DNA of 64,000 bases from Plectrocnemia conspersa (GCA_009617715.1 VTFK01000520.1:124001-188000), one strand, 5' to 3'; counted from the stretch's first letter, positions 28,601-43,700 are shown. Numbers and translations are program-made. Notes: generated by a model not told the origin, from the sequence alone.

Positions 28601-30230
28601 TCAACGTGAAAATTTTGTGCTATCTAATGAAATATTTACGACGCAAACCGTTCGTCGATACTTACAACAAGAAATTTTTGAAATTTTATAATAATTTGGA
28701 GCTTGAATCTTGAAGAGTTAAATTATAATAAATTTATTATATGTTGTTTTAATATAAAAGTTATCAAGCTACAAATGTAAAGTTTATAATAATTATTACA
28801 ATTTGTTAAATTTTACCTTCATGACCTTAAAGAAGTATTTTTATAAACTTTAAATAAAGAGATATTTTTTTAATGTTTTTATAAATGAAATTCGTAAAAA
28901 TATAAATGAAATTCATAAAAAAAAAGTAATGTTAATATAAAATTTATGATTTCTCTTAAAGAAGTATAGACCAATCCTAAAGGAGGCTTTTTTTTGTTTT
29001 ATCGCCATCATCATCTTGGTATTTTCTATTGATTTATTTATACTTTTATGACTCATTTTACGACATTTCATGAAAATACAGATTTAACAAATATACGTTA
29101 TTTTCAATTATTAAATTATACTAGTGGATTTCAAGGATAATATTTATTTAATAATATAAATATGATAAAATTGTAATAGTAAATTTATCGTAATTTGATT
29201 TTCTTCAGACGTTTCTAAATATTTTTTTCTTAATTTATATAAAAAAGTTTTTAATATAGCAGTGTAAAATTAACTTCTAAATTATGTTTTTAAATTGCAT
29301 TACCATAATGTACAAACATGCTATATTATATTCAGTGTATTTATATATACCCATTAAAACTACCAAATGTAACATAATTTATCCGTAAAACGACTAAATA
29401 TATACAGATTCGTTATTTTAACGTGCTCGCAGTAAGTATGTGAATTTTTAATTAAACACAAATATTTTTTTAGATTTTGGGTATGGATAATATTGTAAGT
29501 ATTGTTTTACATTTTTTAAATAGTATTTTTATTAAATTATGCAATTTTAACAAATTCGTGGAAGTATCAATAATATAATAAACTATATAGGAGATGGGAA
29601 TATAATCGCTAGAACCAGTAGGCTATCGAAAACAATGTAAATTATATGTATCATAAAACTATTATAATATATTTTTAAAATAACTCTTACAGTAATGATG
29701 CACCTATCAATTACTAAATCAGTTCCAGAAACACCATGTATATAAACTACCAGCTGACAAAGATTTTTATTAGCTATTTATAAATTCACGAATCTTAACT
29801 TTATAGCAGTAGTCTTCACTACGCAATACGCACCTTTATTCCATAGCGAATTTTTCTTAATTCCAATTGTCACATCAGGCAACAACACGACCTTTTTAGC
29901 ATCTAAGTTAAAACTAACCAAAATTTTCTTGCATCGAAAATATGATTTTAATGAAAGCCAATGTGTTATAGTTTATTTATGTCTGCTGTTATATAGTGAA
30001 CGTGGCCCGATTAAAAGTATTGCACTAAAAATAATTAATAAAAATAACTTTGTCTTTGTGAGTTATAAATTAATTTTTTTTCTTATTTATATATGCATGT
30101 ATATATATATTTTTATTTTTTAACATATTTTTCACTATTTTTTGTTATTTTTTATTATATCTTATATAGAATTTTACCAAAGCATATAAACTCATATCCA
30201 CAATATTCTGTTAATAACTACGTCTGTGCA
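25640..30230. other. AT-rich DNA with islets at 26300-26760, 27600-27800 and 28270-28620
   Basis: The islets have balanced composition and short ORFs of 70-91 codons on either strand with no family resemblance. A near-perfect tandem pair (ATAAATGAAATTCRTAAAAA) lies at about 28880-28921. No exon is supported. Confidence 0.5.
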
Positions 30231-30620
30231 AAAACTCATTGGATATCCGGTGTGCGATTGAAATCTAACGCCAAGCCAGGCAATTAAAGTTGCAAGTCGC
30301 GTCGAGAAATGAAAACAAGTCAATTCTGCAGTTGCATGTGGCAAATGAAACGTTGCACTGTTCGAACAGGGCCAACGCCTATTTCCTGTTATGGTTTAAT
30401 GAGTTGTGCCATTCATCCGACGATAACGACATGATTACACTTTCCGACCCTTTAACATGGTACTATTTTCCCCATTTGTTCATAACTTCATCAATTTTCG
30501 TGCACACATTAGTGTGTGGTAGGCGGTGGTACAACCTACGGTGCACCCGCTACGGTATTGCATAACCGGCGTCGATAAACAAGGCAAATGTGCAACTTGC
30601 ACACTTTGTACAACACACAT
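30230..30620. other. GC-richer islet with unassigned ORFs
   Basis: A dense complex stretch about 7 kb before beat exon A. The plus-strand frame is open from 30290 to 30565 (91 codons) but lacks an ATG at its left edge and resembles nothing I know. An ORF of 79 codons covers the minus strand from 30789. It could be a regulatory element, a promoter-proximal region or a decayed element. Confidence 0.25.
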
Positions 30621-30629
30621 AATTGGCTG

Positions 30630-33600
30630 TTTGTAGATTAAGTTTCAAAACTCTCACTGTAGGGATTTCGCCCTTGCCGTTTAATTTAACAACCATAATA
30701 TAATTGCGATATTTAGAAATAAAAATATATAAATGGAAGCAATATTTTGTTGTCGGTTTGACAAATTTAATATGCTTCATTCGCTGCAATGTTGTGCTTA
30801 TGTTGTGATTAAATTGCCCGTGTTCTTGTTGTTTTGTGATTGAAATTCTCCTGAATTTTTTTTAGCAGGACAAGCAATATTTGTTTTTATTTACTAGTAA
30901 CCAAAATAGTGTCAGGAGCTTGAAGCAGAAAAAAGTGTTACCAAATCGTTGTTGCCACAAATAAATTCATTGAGCAAAAAAATATTTAGATATGCGTTAA
31001 ACGATTTATAAATGTCAAGTAGTGCTATTTTAAAAATGAGAATTAGAAACTGCTATCATTGTGTGCTGAAAAATAAAATAAGTGCGAAATTTCTTTTGTC
31101 TGTAAGATTCACCAAATTCATGGGATCCATAGCGAGTTGCGCTTTTATTTTATTATTTTCTTATGGCGTTTTTTTATTTTATTTTATTGTATTCTCCATT
31201 TTTTCTTCTAATATTTTTTTAATAGGTAATGACTCATAAAATTTTAATTATATGATAAACTAATATTTTACAAATAAAATAGATAAATAAAAAAAGTCTT
31301 GAATTTTAATTTTCTTTGTGATAGTAATAAGTTAAATACTATTAATATTGATTACACACAAAGACCAGTTTGTGTTTCCTTATTGCTAAATATTTCCAAA
31401 TACTCATCCGAAAATCATTTTTTTATTAGACCTGTTTAACAGCTTATCCAACTGCTCTATTTGTATCTATTTGTTAAATATTTTTGAAAATACATTTTGT
31501 ATATTTTAGTTACTGTATATTTAAAGTCCTCTTTCCGCATTTTCGTCCATGGATCCATTTGTCTCCGAAGCGGGCCGAAGCGGAATCCAATTGGACTGTA
31601 ACGAGAGAAACGATTGCTTCTACGATCTTATATGGTCTGAAGTTGGTAGGTGACTCCTCAAGGTCTTTGTACAAGGAGTTTGTACACACTTATCAAGTCT
31701 CAATTACAGAGCTCTTGTTTGAAGAACTTGCACTTGTATTTCTTTGTTTATTGCTATGAACGCTTAGTTTTCTGTTTATTTATATAGCTAATTGGGAAAT
31801 ATGTTTTTTTTTATGACAGGTATTCTAATAGCTTATTTGGCCGGTATGACAAAAATATAAAATTATTATCTAAAAGCGTAGGATTTAGATTCTCACGCTT
31901 GGTGCGTAAATTTGATTAAAAGCCATTTTCGTCTTAAACATTTGTGACCTTTCGAATTTAATACTATCATTAAATGTAAGGCGTGCCTGGTATATTTGTT
32001 TTGGGAGCTGTTTGCTTGCTTAACATGCTTAAAAATTAAAAGCTCCTGCAATTTGCTTCATTAAATTAGTCGTCGATTTCAGTGTGGTTTAATTATTATC
32101 AGTAGGTGATAAACTCATTACCCTAAAATGTTTACAATTTTCATATTAATATTTAAAAATTGTATTTATAAAATTTTAAATGGCTAAAGCATTTGTGCAC
32201 TCGTGTTGTGAAGAAAATCATCTTAAAAATATACTGCATTACAATTTAAAAATAAAGATTATTTCTCGTGTCAAAATAAAATTATACAAGAAATAAGAAA
32301 TTACATATAGATAGAATTATACGTGTCAAGACAAAAGCTCCAATTACTTTGACCCAACGACTATATATCTACAACAAAAGATCCAGTCTACAAAAATTCT
32401 AGACAAACATTAATACATACATTAGATTAAACGTCATTACCGGCAAAAACAAATTTATGTCACCCTTTGATTCGTCGATTTCTTGAAAGCTCTTTCTTAA
32501 AAAAAATATTTTAAATATTTTCTTTGTGGTAGAGATGTCGTTTCGTTGGATCTAATTTCGTGTGGAGCAATGGTCGGCTCAAGTATGAATCCTTTTTATG
32601 TGGATATAAAATATCAAATTCATAACAAGCATAATGTACACTTCTTTATAATAAAAAAAAATCACTTAAAAAATAGGAACAACTGCAAAGAAGTTTGAAA
32701 TAACAGTAAAAATTATTTTTAATAAAGTCAATATAATTGTTTATACAAATATTTATTTTTATAACGGATATAAAAAAAAATATTTGATAAAAAAAGGTAA
32801 AATATGTTACTGAAGATTGTGAAATTAATTGTGCGTGTAATTTTTTCCTGTTAAATTTTATCAAGTATTATTTTTTTCGTGTCTTAAATTAAAAAATAAA
32901 CATTCATAAATATACCTGAGCGAAAGCAATGATTGTTAATCACGACTAACAAGAGCATATCTCTAAATGTATTAAATTGTAGGAAAATTAATTTTGTTGT
33001 GGTTTTCTGTACAGCTCGAGAGTCGTGAATATCACTGTAGCAAATAATATACATAATTGAAGTCAAAATTGCAAATGGATGCATTTTCTCTCCTTTGTAA
33101 AGGCAAAGTATATATTAAAACAATTATGCGATACTGTTGAAAACCATACAAAAACATTTTTGGTATGAAAATGCAAATATTATTTTCACACTACAAATAA
33201 TAATACTAAAATAGAGGTATTTGGATATCGAAAATTAAAAATCTATTTTGTTTCAATCACAACATAAAATACTTCTCGGTTTTGTGTTTACTTTCTAAAT
33301 AGCGTTTGTATAATACAAATATTTAATAATAAACGGTTGTTGTCTATGTTTTGAAATACTAGTAATAAAATATTTATTACACGTATCGCTGCATCCAGTA
33401 AACGCGCTTGACGTGTGTATCCACCCAACATGACATATATTGTCCTTTACAATTTAAACTTAAAAAGTTTACGGTCGAATTGCACGTACAGCGCGCGTCT
33501 CATTTTTCCTGAAATGGAAGCCAAATAAAGAAAACATGTTATTCTCTTTTATTCACTCGCCGTGTACACGATACCCCACAAACTTGGTGTATACAAAATT

Positions 33601-34520
33601 TTCAAACTCTCGCAACTTTGAACGGAGCGTAATGACATGCCATTTTACGACTTTAAAATGTTCAAATGCGAAACGCGTGTTTAACACGGCGCATTGCGGA
33701 TAAGAATAAAAACTATAAATATATAAATATATATAATACGTTAATAAATATTTTTATGTAATAAAAAGGCACTGTCAATACCAATAATAATTATCAAATA
33801 GTGCAATAGTAATTACGGCAATTTTTTTATCCCCTCGCAGTTACAAATTCAAAGCGCTTTTTATTTTAATAGCGTGATTTTAGTAATGGATATTAGTGCC
33901 ACTTTGATACAAAGTTCGGCTCAAACTGGAGTAATCTAATTTAGCCGAATTTCCATTTAAAGTTCTTTATTGCTCCCTCATTATTATTTCAAATTATTCT
34001 GACCCAAATTTCGAGCTAGAAGCATATATTAATTGTTTCAATATTATCACTTTTAACACAATGAATAATGATTTCATACTTTCTTATTTATTAAATAATG
34101 GTTTTCATAATTATTCACTGTCTTGATTTTAAAATTGTACTATTTATTACATTTTTATAATAAATACATTATTAAAATTAATTACAAACTTTAAACTTAC
34201 TAATTTTATTGTTATATTTAAAATTTTATAGTGTAAAAATGCACTTCTAAAAGTTTTTGTTGTAAATCTTCCGGTGCAATATGGCAGGTGTTAGCTCAAT
34301 GCATTAGCATGCGTTATAAAAGCCTTGATACAGTATGCACGAGATTTTAATATGTTTTATTTAAATATAAAACCCCTTGATTATCATTTTCACACATTAC
34401 GCTTACACCTAAAAGAGAAAAGTTTTTTTATTTCGGTATATAATATACTCTCGATACCTCATGAAATTTCATCCATTTATGCATTGCAAGCTAGCTGGTG
34501 ACACAACCAACATAACTAGT
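30630..34520. other. AT-rich DNA with islets at 31530-31700 and 33390-33720
   Basis: Islet 31530-31700 is open in two plus frames over about 100 bases, but no protein is recognisable. Islet 33390-33720 has no long ORF. A hydrophobic plus-strand ORF at 31012-31239 could hypothetically supply a signal peptide for beat but is weak. Confidence 0.45.
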
Positions 34521-34525
34521 CCTTA

Positions 34526-34723
34526 GGCTGGTTTCACACGTGCCAGATGGATTTGCCCGGCACCGGGCCGGCGGCGTGTAGTGGGGTGGTGTTGTATGGG
34601 CAGCGTCGGGCCGGCGCCGGATGGATTCGTCCGGCACGTCTGAAATGGAAGGTACTAATCCATACAACACCATTCCCACTACACGGTGCCGGGTGAAACC
34701 ATCCGGCACGTGTGAAACCGGTC
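34526..34723. mobile_element. PIF/Harbinger-like MITE, 198 bp
   Basis: The ends GGCTGGTTTCACACGTGCC and, read inward from the right, GACCGGTTTCACACGTGCC are inverted repeats, flanked by TTA at 34523-34525 and 34724-34726. A 3-bp TTA duplication is typical of PIF/Harbinger. The inverted repeat continues inward: TGTAGTGGGGTGGTGTTGTATG faces CATACAACACCATTCCCACTACA, so most of the element can fold on itself. It is GC-rich and carries no gene. A 72-codon minus-strand ORF (34491-34709) is a by-product. Confidence 0.85.
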
Positions 34724-34729
34724 TTATGT

Positions 34730-35484
34730 TACTAATGTAATTTATCTTTTTTGAATTTTTATTTTAAAAAAGAAGAACACTAATAACCAAGATATTGCAA
34801 TACGTAGACAACCTTGACACTTATTCTCAAAAGTAAGCAAGGAAATTTAAATAAATTAAATTTTCAACCTTTCATCTAGATTCTAAGCTCAAATTTACTG
34901 AACAAACTGCAAAACGTAGATTATTGTGCTTACTAGAGTTGCGGCCCTTAGGCTGGTTTTTAAAGTAGCACATTATACATTAGAAATAAATTTTGATATC
35001 AATCAGCTAAATTAAAGTTATTAAAAATAAAGTGATGTATAAAATATTAAAGCATAAAAAATAATTATATATAACTGCAATAATCATAATAAAATTTGAT
35101 TTTTTTACTCAAACTATAATAAAAGTCACGAACCTCAAAAACCAAACATTTAACCTTAAATTCTCAAGCACGTCTTACATTAAAGTCAGACATTAAAATT
35201 TAAGTACCTCTATGTCTTAAGGTTAGTAAGTTAAGATATGTAAATATCTTTAGCTTAATAACTTTAAATATTGTATAATATATGTTTTATTTTGATATTT
35301 GCATTAAATTTTTATGATATTAATATTTCTTAATATTGCTGTGTACTATTAATAGATCATATATATTTTTTTATTTATTTGAAAGAAATACATTTCTGTC
35401 TATTTCTTAGCGTAATAAAAACGTATTCAAATAAATTGTTATTATATTGTTTAGTTTTTTTATGTTTTAAGTAAATTGTTTATA
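34730..35484. other. AT-rich DNA between two transposons
   Basis: Apart from the isolated MITE-end match, this is low-complexity sequence with no open frame or motif worth calling. Confidence 0.6.
34946..34959. repeat. isolated copy of a MITE end
   Basis: CCTTAGGCTGGTTT is identical to the left border of the MITE at 34521-34534, including the TTA, about 425 bases away. The homology then stops, so it is a truncated copy or a chance match. Confidence 0.4.
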
Positions 35485-35492
35485 TACTAGAC

Positions 35493-36574
<1,082 letters not shown>

Positions 36575-36582
36575 TACTAGAC

Positions 36583-37511
36583 CATGTTGTTAAGACATAT
36601 TAATAAACATATTGAACTCAAGCTAAAATTTTATAAGGCTTAATAAAGTCAATTAATGTATTGTTTTAAAGCCATTTTCCAAATAATATATTGTACGAAC
36701 TAATGGGTAAGACAAAAGTTTAAATCTATTATGATAATACGTTTTAATGACACTTATACGAAACAATAAGCGCTGGCCCTCTCCCTGAGGCAGGATTTTT
36801 AATTGCGCTATGTAACAAGACCTTGTGAAAGGCAGAGACTCATCTGAATTTCTATTGATAAGTTATTCTTCGCCTCGCTGTCTCCTCTTGGATTCAAATT
36901 CTGTCTTTTTGTATGTGTTACAATTTTGTGAATACATAAGTATTAGAGTTTTAACTATTTATTTATTAAAAAAAAGTACTCAATATTTTTATATATATTT
37001 AATAATTCACTGTTAGCGCAGGGCCGTTAATTTATAATAATATTTTTAATGATTTTATTCAGTTGAAGAACAAATATAAAGAAAATACAAAAGTTTATGT
37101 TGCTCCTAATCCATTAAAATTATGATTTTATTCTATTTATTTTCACAATAACATTACACAACTTATGGCTTTTTAAATGTTAAGTCCTCAGTAAATCAGT
37201 CTACATGCTGAATATAAAATACAATAGGTGCATATTTCATGCAATTTATACGTCACGAATATCACTGGCAAGCATCGTTTCTAGGTCAGCGAGCATAATA
37301 CGTTTCCAGGTTGAAATTTTAAAGTATTTCAAAGAGATTGTAAGATTTAAACAAGGAGAACCTGCTTCACGTATTTTATTTTATTTATATCTCTATAACG
37401 AATGAAAATGTCACGGTGACTGATCAAAGAATACATGTCTCTATATGTATATTTTAAAATACATACACAAGTATAACCAGTTTCGTGATATCATATTATT
37501 ATTTATTGCAG
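36583..37511. other. DNA between the hAT copy and beat exon A
   Basis: AT-rich, with a modest complex patch at 36770-36920. If exon A is spliced, this is the end of the intron upstream of it. The last 67 bases (37445-37511) are open in the exon A frame from an ATG and could encode a signal peptide instead. Confidence 0.5.
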
Positions 37512-37723
37512 TTGGAGTGTCGTGTCTGCGGCTAAGTGAAGTCAAAATACCCAACCACATACTTCGAGGGAACTCGGTGCGTCTTGAGTGCCTTTATGAA
37601 CTGGATAAAGACGAGGTCTTGTATTCAGTTAAGTGGTACAAAGATGGAAATGAGTTTTATAGATACCATCCGAAAGACAGCCCCCCGGCGAGGGTTCTAG
37701 AACTTCCAGGCGTCTATGTCGAT
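37512..37723 (+). CDS. beat: beat exon A: first half of Ig domain 1
   Basis: The acceptor is the CAG ending at 37511 after a pyrimidine/A-rich run, and the donor GTGAGT starts at 37724. The exon enters in phase 1 and leaves in phase 0. It encodes residues 1-71: the short LRLSEVKIP entry segment, strand B Cys27, the SVKWYKDGNEFYRY signature with Trp42, and the PPARVLELPGV segment that leads Beat proteins into exon 2 of the domain. The same frame stays open upstream to an ATG at 37445, which would add 22 residues ending in a hydrophobic IILLFIAV stretch. That could act as a signal peptide, so an unspliced start at 37445 is a real alternative to a separate signal-peptide exon. The splice acceptor is preferred because family genes usually carry the signal peptide on its own exon. 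Confidence 0.93.
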
Positions 37724-40700
37724 GTGAGTAAATAAATCAATTAACCCTGAAATTAACATATTAGTATATGTACCTGCTGTGTCGTTATTTTGTATTATGC
37801 TTTAAATATTTTTAGTAAGCCTATATCATTTTTTAGTTGTATTTAGTTTTGTAATTTTTACAGGAAAATATAACACATGGCTATAATATAAGATAATCTG
37901 TTGCAATTAAACTTAAAAACGCTGTTTAGTTAAAATATTTCATTACTTTCTTAATATGGAAAATTATTCGCTAAATTTTAATAATAATAATATGCATAGT
38001 AATTAAAAATTTGTATTTAATATCTATTTTTAAACAGTCTTTATTAATATCAATTATATTATAATTAAATTAACTGTAATATTTTACTGACAACAATTGT
38101 TATTTAATATGTTTGGCCTACATTTCAAACCAAGTTCTAAAGAATATTACAATTATTGATAAGTCATTCGGAATATTCTAAAGCAGCGTTTCCCAACCAT
38201 TTTTGGCTCGCGTACCACTTGGTAGTACATCACACTTAATTGTACCACTTCGTAAAAATGATTGTATTTCGAGAAATTTGTTATTCTATTTGCATTATAA
38301 ATTTTATAGGGTGACTATATTTCCCAGAACTAAATTTATTTAAGTTTAAAAAAAATACCATAAGTTTTATTTTTTCTGATAAAAATGAGACATTTGAACT
38401 TTACATATCACAATGTTTTTTTTTTAAATAAAAGGTGCTGAAGCTCATTTATTGTCGAAATTCAAAACCAGGACATTTAAGGAAGTATTATTTTAACAAT
38501 AATTTGTAAAAAAAAATTACATAGAATTAAATTAAAATACTTGTATTAAAAAAATTTATAAGCGCCGCAGGCAATTCTTTCCAAAAATTACCTATAAAAA
38601 TATAAAATTAATTAAACACGTAATTGTTAAAATTCTTCTAATGAAAACGAGAAAATTTACACTTTTATTTTTTTAAATTTACAGCAGCGCTGCAGGCGAA
38701 ATTTTTATTTTAAATATAATAATATTATTGAAATTTTATTTACAAATATTTTTTATACTGAAATTTTCTATTTTTCATCGAAAATAATAGCTATAAAAGT
38801 GTTGCTAAGGATTTTAATACATTTTTATCAAGTTATAAATTTAATTTTTAAGCAAAATTCACGAAAATATAAGCAAAATATATTTAATAAGATCCTTGTG
38901 CTTTTTTCGAAAAACATTATTTTTAGAAATTTGGTTCTAAGGATGTAAGATATACCCTTAAATCTACACCTGCGTCCAATTTGTTTCGATACTTATTTTT
39001 AAAAAAAACATGTGAAAAAAAAGCTCTTTCTAATAATTTCGTACTAGTGAACGGTAATAATAATTTGAGAGCTTTTTTAGAAAGTTCCTCATATTCTTCA
39101 TCAATGTTTAACCAAAAATTAATTAAATTGTTTCGTTCGAATTTTACTTGTATAGTTTTGTCGCTTGATAAGTCTATTAAATTTTATTTATCTTTTACTA
39201 ATAACGATGAAGCTTTTTCTAAATTTTCTGCATATAAGGGGTTTGAAATTCAATTATCATCTTTGTTTTCTGGTTTTGGAAAATACTCCATGAAAGACAA
39301 TTTAATTCTGTTAAATAAACTATTATATGTTCTCGTAAATCTTGAGACAAGCTAACCTTATTTTCAACCAAAAAAGTATGTTAAGTTTCGAATACTTCCG
39401 GTTGATTGTTTTCGATACAATGTTTCCAAGAATCTAATTTCTTAATCATACTTTTAATTTTATCATTACCATTAAAGATCGTCATCGATATTTTCTGAAA
39501 AATTTCATTTAGGAAAAATACAAAAGTTTAAATGAAATTTTTATGACTGATTTAGTTTTTACTTTTTATGTCCGCCATTACTGAATATTTTTCGCGTACC
39601 ACAGGTTGAGAACCACTGTTTTAAAGCAATAAAAATAGTACTATATTGCTACAAATACTCTGATTTAATTTTACACACTAGATTTACAAATTTTCTGATT
39701 TTTGTATAAAAGAAGTCTTATATATCTGCTTTATTTTATCTTTGGTGGTAGTATATTTTATTTTAAATTTCCTAAAAATTGTTATGTTTTAAAACCGTAT
39801 TTATATTATGACAGGTCTGTTTTAAATATAAAATCATCTCCTGTTACAAAATTACGAGACAGAGAGTTGAAGATGTAATTCTTATCGAAAATGAATATTT
39901 CAGATGGAAAACTCGTCCGACACTTCGGTGACGCTAAAAAAAGTTCCGTTGACAGCAACGGGACGATATAGATGTGAAGTTTTAGGAGAAGCTCCTGCCT
40001 TTCATACGGTGGTCGATCATGGTGACATGACAGTTGTTGGTATGTATAACAATTAAAATAATACTATATTGTATACCCTAATGTATGAGATCGTTTACTT
40101 TAATGTACGCTCCATCTATTAAAAAATTGTCACAATTTTTCATCTGAGTAACTTTAAGAACTTTATAGGCATAATTTTTACGCGAGAGAAGAATGTCGGT
40201 AATAAAATCAGTAACTTGTACAAAAGTTTTTAGCAGAACAAGAGTTCTGTTGAATATTTAAGAAAATGTATTTTCATGTATTCAGCTTTATGAAAAGTAT
40301 TTCAAAGTAATTATATATAATTTATATAAATTATTATATGTATTCCATATTTAAAATATATTAAAACTTAAGCTAGCCATTTAATAATTAGGTAAAGCAT
40401 AACAATATAATCAAAATAGATTTGCTATACATTTTAATATAAAATTTGCTTAACATATTTTGTTATAAAGTAAAAGTGTTTAAGTAAATAGCAACTTAAA
40501 TAATTTATCAAGATAGGATATAATAAGGCAATGGATTAAAATAACATTTTAGAAGTAGTTTATCTTTAATTCAAAATATTCTAATAGCGTGAACTATAAT
40601 ATTTTATTGAAAGAAAATGTATTTATAATATTTATTACAGATTTTTATATTAAAATGTGAATGAAATATGTTATAAATATCATTTTTTTACGAAATAATA

Positions 40701-43700
40701 TAAAACATTTTTTTATGTATAATTGTAAAATAATAATGAACTATAAAGTCACACAAAATACTAAACCTAACCAATATCTAATATTCTAACCAAATATTGA
40801 TAAGTATTATACAATGTGCGGAATAGATTTTTTGCTCGATACGGCACGTGTCAAAACCGTTCGTCAATATTTATTTTACTATGCAACATATTATTGTTTT
40901 AATTAATATTTAATAATCACATCTGATTATTTAAAAACGTCCTTAAATGTGTGTCGCTTGACTTAAGTTTGGACTTTCATAAAATGATCATTTCACACAT
41001 ATATAATACTAAAAATTAAGGAGCTATTGCTGAAGAATGTTTTATATGAACGATACATATATGTATGTATAAGTACAAATTGTATCATAGTATCTGATAT
41101 TTCGTTCATGGCAATTTAAAAATAGAAGAAGCCCCAATTTATGTATTAATTTTTGTAATAATTGTAATGTATTAGGTAATATAAAAACCTATTCGGTAAA
41201 ATGTAATACGAGTCTCGTGATTCTTAATTACACCATAATTATCATCTCATGCTCTACACTCTTGCATAATACATATACTTATATAGTATACTCGTACACG
41301 TGTAAAATAATCTACCACTTTATAATTCATACCCTATATACATATGTAAGTGGTCGAAATGAGTTTCACCGCAAAGATGGTGCCTTTACCCGGTCTCATT
41401 TCCTCTCTTATTCCGTCTCTCGCCGCTTTCTTCGCCCCTCCTGAAGATGGATGTTAAAATTTTAATCTTCATAAAGGGCGCGTCGTTATAACGGCGACTT
41501 AATTTGGTATGGCAATCAAGACGTTGGCAAAGTAAAAGGCAAATGCTGTTGTGGAAAAAAACAGCGCGCAAGACACCCCCGGGGTTCCGTTGAAAGGCTC
41601 AAGTTTACCCTCCAGTTTTATTCATCGGCGAAGAATCGGGCTTTTTTTCATCAGAGGAGCTTATCGCACAAGGGTCTCTTAATTATAAGCATTACCCGGC
41701 AGATAATTTATTATGTATTCAAAGAAAGGAAAAAGAAATACTCAATATATTAAAAATTCACTCTGTTCCGTATTACGTATTATCTTTCTTTTTATCGATT
41801 AGCCTTACCGGAGGAAGGACCTCGGATCGTCGGGGGTCGAGGAAGATATCAAGAAGGTGACGTAGTACAAGTTACGTGCACGTCAGGACCTTCGAGTCCT
41901 GCGGCTGGATTGGCGTGGTTCATTAACGGGGATCCTGTGGACAGTTCGATGCTGAAAGGTCCCAAAAGAAAGTCTTCACCTGGAGGTCTCAGTACGACTA
42001 CACTCGGTTTGGAGTTTAAAGTCAAACCAGAACATTTCAAGCACGGTGATATGAAATTAAAGGTAAGAAAACATCTTAATATTATATTTAATTTATTGTA
42101 AACAGTTTTGTAGAATTATTTATGTATTCTTAAGATATAAATATTTAATGATATATTATATTTGAGATATTAATGGCCAGTGAATAATTTATTGAATACA
42201 TTTTAATTTTCTTTCTCATTCAAGAAGTTTTAAATAAAATTAAAAAATAGTAATAATAAACAATTTATGAAGTATACAATATATTTAATATTTAATGACA
42301 TTTAAATCATACTGTATTAATGTACTATATATAGTTAATTATTTTAGGTTAGGTTTGGGCCTAAAGAGCAAATAAACGTTCCGCAACTGTCCAATTGAGT
42401 TTCATTGATATTTTAGAGCATCATATAAATTTTTACTAGCAGCTATCAGCTAAAATCTATTTTCGCTATTAAAAATGTATATTTATTAGTGACAATATGT
42501 TCTGAAATAATTTTATTAACACGGTTAGTGAAATTAATTTATTCTAGTGAAATTATTACTTAACTTAAAAAAACACTTTCACTGTAATAGTTGCGAAACG
42601 TTTACCTGCTGTTCCAACCCAAACCTAACTTAAAGGAATTAAGTAACCAAACTTGACCAGATGAAAGTTTTAACACTATTCTGAACTTTTATTGTGTTGA
42701 TATACGAGTATTTATGTTAGGATTATGTCTTGTAGACAATTTAGAGCAACATTTAATTTCATTATCGCTTAAATTTTTGTTAAATTTTGTTAACAGTAAG
42801 TATATAATTACTGGTTAAAGTAAATACAGATATGATTTAAAGAAACAGTAAAATTATAATTATACTAATTAAAATATAATTTTACTAAGAAATAAGCATT
42901 TACTGTAACATATCATATATTCTGACAATTAATTATCTTTTATTTAGAGCTAATAATATTTTTTAAAGTTGAGAGAATTTAATAATGTTATATTTATTGT
43001 TGTACTTTTCTCTATATAATTTAAAACCTAACATTTTTGTGAAATAGCTATGAATAAGTTTAAAAACAATATTAATATGTATATAATAAATAGGTCATTT
43101 CCTATAGATCAAATTTATCTTTTGACATAAGGTTGCTGATTTCATGTTGTTTTTACAAAAAGCTAACATTTAATTTTACCAGCTATGATTTTATAATTTA
43201 CTTTCTTGTGACTTTTCTTTATATTTTATTATTATTATTTTTTTTCTTTTGAATATTTATTATATTTTTGCATGTGATGCTTTAATTTTTTATTTTATAA
43301 AGTTTTTACTATATCCTGAAAACTAAAAAGAAAGCGTAGTTTTAACTGTAAAAAAATTTTACCTCGACAATTCGTACAATCAAAAAATAATATCAATTAA
43401 TTTTTCGATGAATAATTTATCAAGTAAAAGGTAGCTTTATTAACACCACTCAATTCTTCAGTTTCAAGCTAAATGTATTGGTAAATATCTCCACTGTTTG
43501 TATTTCGGTGTACGTCAACATTTTCAAATTTAAATGGCCAACTTGTTGAAAGTAAAACACGTGTCCGATAAAAAGTTTGTGCAATGATCAGTTTTTTTTT
43601 TCAAACCTGATTTGTAACATATGATATTTACATTATATCATGATGTCATATTTTTATAGTGTTAATTCTGAAAAATGCATTTGGCTCACGGATAAACGTC

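Larger units (their letters stand above)
37724..39903 (+). other. beat intron 1 (between exons A and B)
   Basis: 2180 bases with GTGAGT at the start and CAG at the end, mostly AT-rich. Two thirds of it is the hAT copy at 38184-39618. Confidence 0.85.

Noticed and set aside
31484..31759. Coding-like islet with a GTAGGT donor candidate at about 31649
   Set aside because: Two frames are open over the islet, but the peptides resemble neither a signal peptide nor any Beat segment, and no matching acceptor relation could be argued.
34491..34709. 72-codon minus-strand ORF with many Arg/Pro codons
   Set aside because: It lies almost wholly within the GC-rich Harbinger-like MITE. Its openness comes from base composition.
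38981..39355. 124-codon plus-strand ORF, the longest uninterrupted one in the window
   Set aside because: It is the antisense of a hAT transposase C-terminus, which reads clearly on the minus strand with the dimerisation motif and two stops.
41849..42040. 63-codon minus-strand ORF
   Set aside because: Antisense of beat exon C.
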